Assembly: GCA_963839175.1 (NCBI GenBank)
Contig: CAWIUB010000046.1
Coordinates: forward strand, 36,930 to 100,929
Reading direction: 5' to 3'
DNA from: CAWIUB01 sp963839175
Lineage (GTDB): Bacteria > Actinomycetota > Actinomycetes > Mycobacteriales > Jatrophihabitantaceae
Length of the DNA: 64,000 nucleotides
The stretch's first letter is position 1. The number at the start of each line of letters is the position of its first letter. Under the pieces are notes generated by a model, which was not told the origin of the DNA, ran no database searches, and was given only the letters and a program-made list of their open reading frames with translations. This document shows, piece by piece, positions 23,928 through 32,894 of this stretch. A program made the translations under genes and the position numbers.

Positions 23928-26633
23928 TTAAGTTCGCGGCTTCTCGCGCAGCTCGAATGTCTCGATCACGTCGTCGACTTTGATGTCGTTGAACGACCCG
24001 AGCCCGATACCGCACTCGAAGCCCTCACGCACCTCCGTCGCGTCGTCCTTGAACCGCTTGAGCGAGTCCACGGTGAGGTGGTCGGCCACGACGACACCGT
24101 CACGGACGAGCCGGGCCTTGCTGTTGCGCCGGATCGTGCCCGAACGCACCAGCGAGCCCGCAATGTTGCCGACCCGGGGCACCCGAAAGACCTCCCGCAC
24201 TTCGGCGGTACCAAGCTGCGCCTCCTCGAACTCGGGCTTCAGCATGCCCTTGAGCGCGGCCTCGATCTCGTCGATGGCCTGGTAAATCACGGTGTAGTAG
24301 CGGATGTCGACGCCCTCGCGGGTCGCCGCCTCACCAGCCTTTCCGGCCGGGCGCACGTTATAGCCGAGGATCACGGCATCCGAAGCGATCGCCAGGTTGA
24401 TGTCGTTCTCGTTGATCGCGCCGACCCCGCGGCCGATCACCCGCAGCGACACCTCGTCCGCGCCTGAGCCGACGTCGATCTTCATCAACGCGTCCTCGAG
24501 CGCCTCGACGGAACCGGAGACGTCGCCCTTGATGATCAGGTTCAGCTGCTGCACCTCGCCGGCTGCGAACGCTTTGTCCAGGTCGTCAAGAGAGATCCGG
24601 CGACGGGTGGCCGCGAGCTGCGCGTTGCGCTCGCGGGCCTGGCGCCGGTCGGCGATCTGCCGGGCGATGCGGTCCTCGTCCACAACGAGGAACGAGTCGC
24701 CGGCGCCCGGGACGGAGGTGAGGCCTAGAACCTGCACCGGACGGGACGGTCCGGCGAACTCCACTGGGTCGCCGTTCTCGTCGAGCATGGCCCGCACCCG
24801 GCCGAAGGCGTCGCCCGCAACGACCGAGTCGCCGACGTTCAGCGCGCCGCGCTGTACCAGCAGCGTGGCCACCGGCCCCCGGCCCCGGTCGAGCCGCGCC
24901 TCGATGACAATGCCCTGCGCATCCTGGTCGGGGTTGGCCCGCAGATCCAATCCGGCGTCGGCGGTGAGCAGGATGCCCTCGAGCAGCCCGTCGATGTTGA
25001 TGTTGGCCCGGGCCGACACGTTGATGAACATCGTGTCGCCGCCGTACTCCTCGGCGACCAGCCCGTACTCGGTCAGCTGCTGGCGCACCTTGTCCGGGTT
25101 CGCGCCTTCCTTGTCGATCTTGTTCACGGCGACCACGACCGGGACGTCCGCCGCCTGGGCGTGGTTGAGCGCTTCGATCGTCTGCGGCATCACCCCGTCG
25201 TCCGCGGCCACGACCAGCACCACGATGTCGGTCGTCGACGCGCCGCGGGCCCGCATGGCGGTGAACGCCTCGTGACCCGGGGTGTCGATGAAGGTGATCG
25301 CCCGGTCGACGCCCTCGTGCTCGACGTGCACCTGATAGGCGCCGATGTGCTGGGTGATCCCCCCAGCCTCGTCGCCCATGACGTTGGTCTTGCGGATCGC
25401 GTCCAGCAGGCGGGTCTTGCCGTGGTCGACGTGGCCCATGACCGTAACGACCGGAGGCCGGGCGATGAGGTCGCCTTCGGCTCCCTCGTCGGCGCCGAAG
25501 GACAAGTCGAAGGACTCGAGCAGCTCGCGGTCCTCGTCCTCGGGGCTGACCACCTGGACGCTGTAGTTCAGCTCGGCGCCCAGCAGCTGCAGGGTCTCCT
25601 CGTTCACCGACTGGGTGGCCGTCACCATCTCGCCGAGATGGAAGAGCACCGTGACGAGCGAGGCCGGGTTGGCGTCGATCTTCTCGGCGAAGTCGGTCAG
25701 CGAAGCGCCACGGGGCAGCCGCAGCACCTCGCCGTTGCCGCGCGGAACCTGCACGCCACCGATCGACGGGGCCTGCATGTTGTCGAATTCCTGACGCCGC
25801 TGCTTCTTGCTCTTGCGCCCCCGTGCCGGACGTCCACCCGCGCGGCCGAACGCACCCGCCGTGCCGGCGCCGCGACCGCCGCGACCACCGCCACTCGGCC
25901 GACCGGCGGGCCCACCACCGGCACCGCCGGGTCCACCACGGAATCCCGCACCACCGGGCGCGCCGCCCGGACCGCCTCGGTAGGCACCGCCAACACCAGG
26001 ACGGCCAGCGCCGCCCGGACCGGCCGGGCGGGCGCCCGGCGCACCGGGACCGCCGCGCTGGCCGGGACCGAGGGCACCAGAACGTCCGGACATCATGCCG
26101 GGGGCCGGCCGCGGCGGCATCATGCCCGGGTTGGGGTTGGGGCCGCCAGCGCCACCCGCCCGTCCAGCGGACGGACGCGGCGGGATCGCGCCACCCGGCG
26201 GCCCACCACCTGGGCGTGGAGCCGGTGCCGCGCCGCCACCGACGCCGAACGGGTTGTTGCCGACGCGCGGCCCGGGGCGTGGGCCTGCCGGACGCGCTAA
26301 CACCGGGCTCGATCCCGGTGGGGTCGCCGGGCGGTCGATGCTTGGGGTAGCCGCGACGAGCGATGGTGTCGTCTCGACGGGGGCCGGCGGCGCCTGCTCG
26401 ATAGGCGGCGCGACATCGACCGCCGTGGGCGCAGCCTTCTTCGCGGGCGCCTTCTTCGGGGCTGCCTGGGTGGCCGTCGGGAACGCCTCCCGCAACCGGC
26501 GCGCGACCGGCGGCTCTACGGTGGAGGATGCGCTCTTGACGAATTCCCCCAGCTCGCTGAGCTTGCTGAGGACATCCTTGCTGGTGACACCGAGCTCCTT
26601 CGCGAGCTCGTGTACCCGGGCCTTGCCTGCCAC
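23928..26633 (-). CDS. infB: Translation initiation factor IF-2
   Basis: A 901-residue IF-2 that places fMet-tRNA on the 30S subunit. The N-terminal IF2_N segment (VHELAKELGVTSKDVLSKL) is followed by a long Pro/Ala region and then a Gly/Arg-rich low-complexity linker (about residues 110-280). The G domain has VMGHVDHGKTRLLD (P-loop), DTPGHEAF (G3) and NKID (G4). Domains II-IV follow and end in EGFECGIGLGSFNDIKVDDVIETFE. Length is normal for actinobacteria, where the linker is expanded. It lies between ylxR and DUF503. Confidence 0.98.
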   Translation of the reverse strand: MAGKARVHELAKELGVTSKDVLSKLSELGEFVKSASSTVEPPVARRLREAFPTATQAAPKKAPAKKAAPTAVDVAPPIEQAPPAPVETTPSLVAATPSIDRPATPPGSSPVLARPAGPRPGPRVGNNPFGVGGGAAPAPRPGGGPPGGAIPPRPSAGRAGGAGGPNPNPGMMPPRPAPGMMSGRSGALGPGQRGGPGAPGARPAGPGGAGRPGVGGAYRGGPGGAPGGAGFRGGPGGAGGGPAGRPSGGGRGGRGAGTAGAFGRAGGRPARGRKSKKQRRQEFDNMQAPSIGGVQVPRGNGEVLRLPRGASLTDFAEKIDANPASLVTVLFHLGEMVTATQSVNEETLQLLGAELNYSVQVVSPEDEDRELLESFDLSFGADEGAEGDLIARPPVVTVMGHVDHGKTRLLDAIRKTNVMGDEAGGITQHIGAYQVHVEHEGVDRAITFIDTPGHEAFTAMRARGASTTDIVVLVVAADDGVMPQTIEALNHAQAADVPVVVAVNKIDKEGANPDKVRQQLTEYGLVAEEYGGDTMFINVSARANINIDGLLEGILLTADAGLDLRANPDQDAQGIVIEARLDRGRGPVATLLVQRGALNVGDSVVAGDAFGRVRAMLDENGDPVEFAGPSRPVQVLGLTSVPGAGDSFLVVDEDRIARQIADRRQARERNAQLAATRRRISLDDLDKAFAAGEVQQLNLIIKGDVSGSVEALEDALMKIDVGSGADEVSLRVIGRGVGAINENDINLAIASDAVILGYNVRPAGKAGEAATREGVDIRYYTVIYQAIDEIEAALKGMLKPEFEEAQLGTAEVREVFRVPRVGNIAGSLVRSGTIRRNSKARLVRDGVVVADHLTVDSLKRFKDDATEVREGFECGIGLGSFNDIKVDDVIETFELREKPRT

Positions 26634-26693
26634 TGGACTCCTTTACCGGAACCGGGCGGCGACCCACGCGGTCCCGTTAGACGGGGGACTTGC

Positions 26694-27173
26694 TCATTTC
26701 TGGCGCTTCATCGAGTGCCCATAGCTGATCTGCTCACCTTCACGAGACGAGCCGGGCGGCGTTTCGCCCTGCTCAGTTCGGTACCGCTCGTCGCACCGCT
26801 GCTCGACGTACTCGCGCACCCGGCTCGGGTCGACCGCGGCGGCGACCCGCAGGGCCCGCGCGAACGCCCGACGCCGCTGCGCGAGATCGACACACCGCAA
26901 GTCGGGATGCAGCCACGCGCCCCGGCCCGGTGCCCGACGCCGCGGATCCGGGACGATCGACACGACATCCGGCCCCGGGCCCTGGGACGGTGCCCCGGGC
27001 GCGGAGCGATCTGCCTTGTCGGCTGTCGCCGGCTCCACGACCACGCGGAGCAGCTCGGTGGCCACCGATCGCTTCCGGCAGCCGATGCAGGTCCGAACCG
27101 GTCCCGAACCCGGTTGGGGCTCAGGGACCTGGCTTCGGGCAGCACCGAATGCCGTCGTCGACTTGACGACCAC
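26694..27173 (-). CDS. YlxR (DUF448) family RNA-binding protein
   Basis: A 159-residue YlxR protein. The signature GPVRTCIGCRKRS and later GRGAWLHPDLRCVDLAQRRRAFARAL match the family, whose members bind RNA or nucleoid and RNase P. This one has a longer acidic/Pro linker inside the domain and a long C-terminal tail. GTG 27173 follows GAGGAG that overlaps the nusA stop; the large upstream frame lies within nusA and is not coding. It sits between nusA and infB as usual. Confidence 0.9.
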   Translation of the reverse strand: MVVKSTTAFGAARSQVPEPQPGSGPVRTCIGCRKRSVATELLRVVVEPATADKADRSAPGAPSQGPGPDVVSIVPDPRRRAPGRGAWLHPDLRCVDLAQRRRAFARALRVAAAVDPSRVREYVEQRCDERYRTEQGETPPGSSREGEQISYGHSMKRQK

Positions 27174-27181
27174 CTGCGAGT

Positions 27182-28228
27182 CTACTCCTCGCGCCCGGGC
27201 GTGTCGCTCGCCCCGGGCACCGTGGATGCCGGACGGGCCAGGCCGTCGGCCGGCTCGGCGTCGCTGTGGATGTCGATGCGCCATCCGGTCAGCCGCGCGG
27301 CAAGCCGGGCATTCTGCCCTTCTCGCCCGATCGCCAACGAGAGCTGGAAGTCCGGGACCACGACGCGGACCGCCCGCTCAACCGGGTTGACGACGCTCGC
27401 TGCCACGACGTTCGCCGGTGACAGCGCGTTACCGACGTAGGTCGCCGGATCCTCGGCGAAGTCGATGATGTCGATCTTCTCCCCGTGCAGTTCGGCCACC
27501 ACGTTCCGGACCCGCTGCCCCATCGGGCCGATGCAGGCACCCTTGGCGTTGAGGCCCGGCACGGCGGTGCGAACGGCGATCTTGCTGCGGTGCCCGGCCT
27601 CGCGGGCCACCCCGACGATCTCGACGCTGCCATCGGCGATCTCGGGAACCTCGAGCGCGAACAACTTCTTGACCAGGCCCGGGTGGGTGCGGCTCACCGT
27701 CACCTGCGGCCCGCGGATCCCGCGCAGTACCGTGACGACGTAGCACTTGAGCCGGGTGCCGTGGGCGTACACCTCGCCCGGCACCTGCTCGGATTGCGGC
27801 AGGATCGCCTCGATCGTGCCGAGGTCGACGACCACGACTCCCCGGGCGGCCGCGTGTGCGTCAGCCTGGACCACCCCGGTGACGATGTCGCCCTCGCGAC
27901 CGGAGTACTCGCCGTAGGTACGGTCGTGCTCGGCATCGCGCAGCCGCTGCAGAATGACCTGCCGGGCGGTCATCGCGGCGATCCTGCCGAAGTCGGTGGG
28001 AGTGTCGTCGTACTCCTCGACCAACTCGCCGTCCGGGCCGAACTCCTGCGCCCACACGACCACCTCGCCGGTCTTGCGATCGATCGCCACCCGCGCGTGC
28101 GGCATGGAGTGCGGGGTGTGCTTGTAGGCGGTGAGCAGGGCCGTCTCAAGGGCCTCGATGATCGTCTCGAAGGAGATCGCCTTCTCGCGCTCGATGCTGC
28201 GCAGCGCGGCGATATCGACGTGGACCAT
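27182..28228 (-). CDS. nusA: Transcription termination/antitermination factor NusA
   Basis: A 348-residue NusA of the short actinobacterial form. Order: N-terminal RNA-polymerase-binding domain (IEREKAISFETIIEALETAL), S1 domain (REGDIVTGVVQA), and KH1 and KH2 domains (VDPVGACVGxxG is present as AKGACIGPMGQRVRNVV; FQLSLAIGREGQNARLAARL). It lacks the C-terminal acidic repeats of E. coli. ATG 28228 overlaps the rimP stop region (TGACGATG). It modulates pausing and termination and works with rimP, infB and ylxR in this operon. Confidence 0.97.
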   Translation of the reverse strand: MVHVDIAALRSIEREKAISFETIIEALETALLTAYKHTPHSMPHARVAIDRKTGEVVVWAQEFGPDGELVEEYDDTPTDFGRIAAMTARQVILQRLRDAEHDRTYGEYSGREGDIVTGVVQADAHAAARGVVVVDLGTIEAILPQSEQVPGEVYAHGTRLKCYVVTVLRGIRGPQVTVSRTHPGLVKKLFALEVPEIADGSVEIVGVAREAGHRSKIAVRTAVPGLNAKGACIGPMGQRVRNVVAELHGEKIDIIDFAEDPATYVGNALSPANVVAASVVNPVERAVRVVVPDFQLSLAIGREGQNARLAARLTGWRIDIHSDAEPADGLARPASTVPGASDTPGREE

Positions 28229-28230
28229 CG

Positions 28231-28761
28231 TCACTCACCACCCCGCGCGGCCTCGGCGGAATCCGGCCGGTTGAACTCAACCTGCACCCGTCCCGGCCCG
28301 AGCTGATCCCATGGCACCATCCGCTGGGCGCCGTCGTCGAGCCGCACGCCATCGTCGCCCGTTGCCGCCACCCGCGCCGTCAGCGTCTGCTCGCCGACGG
28401 TCACCTCCACCAGCCGACCGACCGCGCGCCGCCAATGTCGCTGATCGCGCAGCGGCCGCTCGACGCCGGGCGACGTCACCTCGAGCACGTACGGTCCAGC
28501 GAACGCCGAACCGCCGGGTGCATCGGCGTCCAGCGCGTCAGACACGACTCGGCTGACGACGGCGACGCCATCGAGATCGACACCTGCGTCGGTGTCGACG
28601 ACCACGCGCACCACGCTGCGGCGGCCGGCCGCACTGACCGTGAGATCCTCGAGGTCGAACCCCGCGTCGGTCACCACGGGTGTGAGCAGGTCGAGCAGAC
28701 GCTGCCGCGCAGCGGCGGCGCCGGACGTGTCGGCGGATCGACTGCCGGAAGCCTGGGGCAT
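28231..28761 (-). CDS. rimP: Ribosome maturation factor RimP
   Basis: A 176-residue RimP needed for 30S assembly. DLLTPVVTDAGFDLEDLTV, VVRVVVDTDAGVDLDGVAVVSR and YVLEVTSPGVERPL are the conserved blocks. ATG 28761 follows AGGAGG, a strong site. It is the first gene of the rimP-nusA-ylxR-infB-DUF503-rbfA operon; the divergent promoter region (28762-28834) is shared with a ferritin-like gene. Confidence 0.96.
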   Translation of the reverse strand: MPQASGSRSADTSGAAAARQRLLDLLTPVVTDAGFDLEDLTVSAAGRRSVVRVVVDTDAGVDLDGVAVVSRVVSDALDADAPGGSAFAGPYVLEVTSPGVERPLRDQRHWRRAVGRLVEVTVGEQTLTARVAATGDDGVRLDDGAQRMVPWDQLGPGRVQVEFNRPDSAEAARGGE

Positions 28762-28834
28762 CTGTCGGTCCTCCTGACGTGTGCAGTTGTGGCGCCGCGA
28801 GAAATGTCTGCGAACACGTAGCCTATCGATCATT

Positions 28835-29302
28835 GTGACGCCGCCGCCCGCGATCTCGCGACGCGCCCTACTGGGCACCGGGGCGCTGCTGCTTGCCGGT
28901 GGTGCAGGCGTCGCGGTCGGGGTCCTTCGCCCCCCCGATCCACGCGGACGGCCGGGAGCGCCGCCGTGGCTGGTCGCCGCGGTCGAACGGGAGCAGTCGC
29001 TTCTCGCCGGCGTGGATTCCGCCCTCGCCGCTAGTGGCGGCGATCCCACACTCGGTGCCGTCCGCGCCGACCACGCGGCGCATGCCGAGACACTGCAGGC
29101 TGCGCTGGCGGTCTATCCCGCCGGCGGTTCGCCCAAGTCGGCCACCGTCGGCGGCACACCGACCCGGACCGAGTTGCGTGTCGCCGAGCAGACAGCCGCC
29201 CAGGCGGGTTCGGTGTTGTCCGCAACGCTGTCCGGCGCGGACGCAGCGCTGCTCGCGAGCATCGCCGCGTGCGAGGCCACCCACGCGGAGCTGCTCGCGT
29301 GA
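28835..29302 (+). CDS. Exported ferritin-like (DUF4439-type) protein with Tat-like signal
   Basis: A 155-residue protein. The N-terminus ISRRALLGTGALLLAGGAGV has twin arginines followed by a hydrophobic segment, so it is probably exported by the Tat pathway or membrane-anchored. The mature part is helical with EREQSLLAGVDSAL, RADHAAHAETLQAAL and ACEATHAELL, an E/H-rich pattern like ferritin-like proteins encoded next to DUF4439. GTG 28835 gives the shortest sensible signal peptide. It lies 55 bases before the second DUF4439 gene and is divergent from rimP, a placement shared with mycobacteria. Confidence 0.75.
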   Translation: MTPPPAISRRALLGTGALLLAGGAGVAVGVLRPPDPRGRPGAPPWLVAAVEREQSLLAGVDSALAASGGDPTLGAVRADHAAHAETLQAALAVYPAGGSPKSATVGGTPTRTELRVAEQTAAQAGSVLSATLSGADAALLASIAACEATHAELLA

Positions 29303-29357
29303 CCGCGCCACATCGTCTTGATCGAGCGCCTGGCGCCGGGGTCGCGGCGGTATCGGG

Positions 29358-29792
29358 GTGAGCGCACCTGTCGTCGCAGTGTGGCAGCAGGCGTTGGCCG
29401 CCGAGCAGGCCGCCGTGCACGGGTACGGCATCGTCGGGCCGCGGGTGCCGGCGGACGAGCGGTCGCTAGCCCGCCGATGCGAACAGGAGCATGGCGAGCT
29501 GCGTGACCAGACCTCGGCCGGACTGCTCACCGCCGGCGAGGCACCGGTCGCCCCTGAGGCGAACTACCCGTTGCCGTTCCCGGTCGTCGACACCGCGAGC
29601 GCCCGGCGGCTGGCAGTGCGCCTGGAAACCGACGCGGCCGCAGCCTGGCGCTACCTGATCGCGCTCAGCGCACCCGGTGAGGCGGCGCGCAAGGCCGCCG
29701 CGCCGGCCCTCACCGCGAGTGCGCTGCGGGCCATGCGGTGGCGGCGCATGCTGACCCCGCAGACGCCGACGGTCCCGTTCCCCGGGCTCTGA
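29358..29792 (+). CDS. DUF4439 ferritin-like protein
   Basis: A 144-residue helical protein: WQQALAAEQAAVHGYGIVG, CEQEHGELRDQTSAGLL, YPLPFPVVDTASARRLAVRLE and AAAWRYLIAL are characteristic of DUF4439, a ferritin-like four-helix domain. It is paired with the exported ferritin-like gene upstream; the pair may form a complex. Function is not established. GTG 29358 starts 55 bases after the upstream stop. It converges with the HAD gene. Confidence 0.88.
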   Translation: MSAPVVAVWQQALAAEQAAVHGYGIVGPRVPADERSLARRCEQEHGELRDQTSAGLLTAGEAPVAPEANYPLPFPVVDTASARRLAVRLETDAAAAWRYLIALSAPGEAARKAAAPALTASALRAMRWRRMLTPQTPTVPFPGL

Positions 29793-29803
29793 GTCTGCCG
29801 CCC

Positions 29804-30490
29804 TCACCGCCAGGCGGTGATGACCTCGACCAAGTCGGCGAGCCGCTGGATGACGGCGTCGGGCTCGCCCTCGGCGGCGCCGCGCTGCCAGTGCGGGATG
29901 TCGCTGTGTGGTAGCAGCACGGCGCGCATCCCGACCGCCTTCGCCCCGTGGATGTCGTCGAACGGCCGGTCGCCGACGAATACCGCTTCCGCCGGATCGT
30001 CGACATCGACCGCGTCCAGCGCGGCGCGGAAGGCCTGCGGGTGTGGCTTGGTCCACTCGATCTCGGAGGTGTAGACGGCGCCGTCGATCAGTGCCAGCAC
30101 CTCGTCGCGCGCGAAGATCCGGTCATGGTGCTCGCGGGTCCACAGCGTGTTGGACAGCACGCCGATGCGGAGCCCCCACTCGCGCAGCTGGGCGAAGAGG
30201 GCCGGCACGTCAGGATCGGTGTAGGTGTGTGGCGTCCACCAGTCATGATAGGCGTCCCGCAGCCCGGCCGGCGCCTCGATGCCCGCGGCAGCGAATACCT
30301 CCGCCAAGGTGGCACTGCGGTGCTCGTCGCGCGAACGCACCCACATCGCCTCCTCGGCCTCGCCGAGCCGGGCGGCGAGCTGCGGGTCCCCGGTGGCCGC
30401 GAGCCAGGCGTCGCGCGGGTCGACGGTGTGCCAGGGCGTGAGCGTGCCGCCCCAGTCGAAGATCACCGCCCGCACCGTCACGGTTAGCAC
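29804..30490 (-). CDS. HAD-superfamily hydrolase
   Basis: A 228-residue HAD phosphatase. Motif I is VIFDWGGTLTP, where the first Asp (nucleophile) is present but the second acidic residue is Gly, a variant seen in one HAD subgroup. Motif II is VLSNTLW, motif III is the Lys in WTKPHPQAF and motif IV is VFVGDRPFDDI. It probably hydrolyses a small phosphate ester in the cytoplasm; the substrate is unknown. The start could be GTG 30490, 30481 or 30475, and no clear Shine-Dalgarno site helps to decide. Confidence 0.9.
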   Translation of the reverse strand: MLTVTVRAVIFDWGGTLTPWHTVDPRDAWLAATGDPQLAARLGEAEEAMWVRSRDEHRSATLAEVFAAAGIEAPAGLRDAYHDWWTPHTYTDPDVPALFAQLREWGLRIGVLSNTLWTREHHDRIFARDEVLALIDGAVYTSEIEWTKPHPQAFRAALDAVDVDDPAEAVFVGDRPFDDIHGAKAVGMRAVLLPHSDIPHWQRGAAEGEPDAVIQRLADLVEVITAWR

Positions 30491-30746
30491 GGTACGGGGG
30501 CGGGCACCGACGTCTTGCGCATTTTCGGCCGGGCACCCGGCCCGGTCCCTCCGCGGTCAGTTACGCGTCGCGTGGTCGTCCGCACCCGTCCACTCGGCAC
30601 CCAAGTGGACTACGCGGCGGACGGGACGCCCGGCCGTATCAGGCCCGCGCGGTACCGCCTCCGACCGCCCAGGTAGGGGTGCGGACACCAGTGGAACGGG
30701 TCGCGCACCCACCGACAACCTGCCACGCCACGACGAGGGTCGGCTC

Positions 30747-31706
30747 ATGACCGTGCTCAGTACCGCGCCCGGACGCGCCCGCGTCCGGGGTGAGGCCTCC
30801 TGCGCCAAGGGTTCGGCCGTCGTCGGGATCGCGGCAGCTGCGGTTGGCGTCATGCTGCTGCAGCTTCGCGACGTGGACCTCGGCGCGATCGTCGGCAACC
30901 TGCGAATCGGGTGGCTGATCGCCGCGGTCGGGGCCGCAGCCGCGTCGATCCTGGCGGCCGTGCACAACCTGTCGGCGTTCGCGCCGATCCGGCTGCGGAT
31001 GCGGGATTCGATCCGCGCGCAGCTGGCGATTTGCGGGATCCGGGTGGTGACGCCGTCGGCGGTGAGCACACCGGCGGTCTGCGCACGCTTCTTGAACCGC
31101 AGCGGACTGGGGCCCGCCGAGTCGCTCGCGGTGGTCGGGGCGGCCCAGGTGGCCCAGCTCGTCATGACGGTCGTCGTCGTGGGGGCGATGGCGCTGGTCG
31201 GCTCCGACGGGCTCTCGGCGCCCGACCCGCGTTTGCTGTCGATCGTCGCCGGTGCCCTGGCGCTGCTTGTCGCGATTGCCGTGTTGGCCGCCCGCGTCGA
31301 GCGAGTGGGGAGCCCTCTCGCCACGGCGCGCCGCGCTCTCGCGCAGGTGATCGGCCACGTCCGCCGTCGGCCGGTAATGGCGCTAAGCGGCCTGGCCGCC
31401 TCCGCAGCGCTGACGCTCACCCACGTCGCGGCGTTCGCCTGCTGCGTCGCGGCAGTCGGCGGGCAGGTGCCACTGCTGACGGCGACCGCCATCTATCTGG
31501 GGGCTTCGAGTGCGGGATCCGTGGTGCCGACGCCCGGCGGGTTGGGGGCCGTCGAAGCGGCGATGATCGCCGGCCTGGCCGCCGCGGGCACGAGCGTCGT
31601 GACCGCCACCGCTGCCGCGCTGCTCGTGCGGCTGGTCATGACCTGGGCCCTTGTGCCGCCTGGGCTGCTGGCGCTGCGATCCCTGCGCCGGGGCGGGTTG
31701 CTCTAG
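30747..31706 (+). CDS. UPF0104 / lysylphosphatidylglycerol-synthase-TM-like membrane protein
   Basis: A 319-residue membrane protein with about eight hydrophobic helices. SSAGSVVPTPGGLGAVEAAM is the signature of the UPF0104 (LPG_synthase_TM, PF03706-like) family, which includes the flippase-like half of MprF and many stand-alone members. ATG 30747 follows GAGGG. Its TAG stop shares the tetranucleotide CTAG with the convergent ispG stop. The lipid substrate is unknown. Confidence 0.88.
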   Translation: MTVLSTAPGRARVRGEASCAKGSAVVGIAAAAVGVMLLQLRDVDLGAIVGNLRIGWLIAAVGAAAASILAAVHNLSAFAPIRLRMRDSIRAQLAICGIRVVTPSAVSTPAVCARFLNRSGLGPAESLAVVGAAQVAQLVMTVVVVGAMALVGSDGLSAPDPRLLSIVAGALALLVAIAVLAARVERVGSPLATARRALAQVIGHVRRRPVMALSGLAASAALTLTHVAAFACCVAAVGGQVPLLTATAIYLGASSAGSVVPTPGGLGAVEAAMIAGLAAAGTSVVTATAAALLVRLVMTWALVPPGLLALRSLRRGGLL

Positions 31707-32851
31707 CTCACCGAGACGGTGGGCGCGCCGGTCGCGGTCGTCTGCTCGGCCAGCCGCATGGCCTCCTCGATCAGCGTCTCGACGATCTGCGACTCGGGAA
31801 CCGTCTTGATGACCTCGCCCTTGACGAAGATCTGCCCCTTCCCGTTGCCGGACGCCACCCCAAGGTCAGCCTCGCGCGCCTCGCCCGGCCCGTTGACGAC
31901 GCAGCCCATGACCGCGACGCGCAGCGGCACTTCCATGCCCTCGAGGCCCGCGGTCACCCGGTCGGCGAGCGTGTAAACGTCCACCTGCGCGCGCCCGCAC
32001 GACGGGCAGGACACGATCTCCAGCCGCCGCTGGCGGAGGTTGAGAGACTCGAGGATGGCGAGGCCGACCTTCACTTCCTCGACCGGCGGCGCGGACAGCG
32101 AGACCCGGATCGTGTCACCGATGCCCTTGGAGAGCAGGGCGCCGAAGGCGACCGACGACTTGATCGTGCCCTGGAAGGCTGGGCCCGCCTCGGTGACTCC
32201 GAGGTGCAGCGGGTAATCGCACTGCTGTGCCAGCAGCTCGTAGGCACGCACCATGACCACCGGGTCGTTGTGCTTGACCGAGATCTTGATGTCGCGAAAG
32301 TCGTGCTCCTCGAACAGGCTCGCCTCCCACAGCGCGGACTCGACGAGCGCCTCCGGGGTCGCCTTCCCGTGCTTGGCGAGCAGCCGCTTGTCCAGCGATC
32401 CGGCGTTGACGCCGATGCGGATCGGCGTTCCGGCGTCTTTCGCGGCCTTCGCGATCTCGCCGACCTTGTCGTCGAACGCCTTGATGTTGCCGGGGTTGAC
32501 CCGAACCGCCGCGCAGCCTGCGTCGATCGCGGCGAAGACGTACTTCGGCTGGAAGTGGATGTCGGCGATGACGGGGATCTGCGAGTGTTTGGCGATCTGT
32601 GGCAAAGCCTCCGCGTCGTCCTGGGACGGCACGGCGACGCGCACGATGTCGCAGCCGGTGGCGGTGAGTTCGGCGATCTGCTGCAAGGTGGCGTTGACGT
32701 CCGCGGTGAGCGTGGTGGTCATCGACTGCACCGAAATCGGGGCATCGCCACCTACCAGCACCGAGCCGACCTTGATCTGCCGGGATTCGCGGCGCGGCGC
32801 AAGGACTGGCGGTGGGGCGGTCGGCATGCCGAGAGCGATCGGTGTGGTCAC
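31703..32851 (-). CDS. ispG: 4-hydroxy-3-methylbut-2-en-1-yl diphosphate synthase
   Basis: A 382-residue IspG (GcpE) of the MEP isoprenoid pathway, converting MEcPP to HMBPP with a [4Fe-4S] cluster. Cluster cysteines are visible in SCPSCGRAQ and MGCVVNGPGE. The TIM-barrel part has SVQSMTTTLT and VADIHFQ-type blocks (PVIADIHFQPKYVF). GTG 32851 is the start; the frame above it lies in the next gene. It follows the site-2 protease and dxr genes, the standard dxr-rip-ispG actinobacterial cluster. Confidence 0.97.
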   Translation of the reverse strand: MTTPIALGMPTAPPPVLAPRRESRQIKVGSVLVGGDAPISVQSMTTTLTADVNATLQQIAELTATGCDIVRVAVPSQDDAEALPQIAKHSQIPVIADIHFQPKYVFAAIDAGCAAVRVNPGNIKAFDDKVGEIAKAAKDAGTPIRIGVNAGSLDKRLLAKHGKATPEALVESALWEASLFEEHDFRDIKISVKHNDPVVMVRAYELLAQQCDYPLHLGVTEAGPAFQGTIKSSVAFGALLSKGIGDTIRVSLSAPPVEEVKVGLAILESLNLRQRRLEIVSCPSCGRAQVDVYTLADRVTAGLEGMEVPLRVAVMGCVVNGPGEAREADLGVASGNGKGQIFVKGEVIKTVPESQIVETLIEEAMRLAEQTTATGAPTVSVS

Positions 32852-32894
32852 GTCGGCATTATCCGCCTCACCCGCCGATGCACGCGGAGCCGGG

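Noticed and set aside
25800..26300. Gly/Arg/Pro-rich repeated segment as a possible separate repeat protein or CRISPR-like array
   Set aside because: It is the normal low-complexity linker of actinobacterial IF-2 with no regular repeat-spacer spacing.
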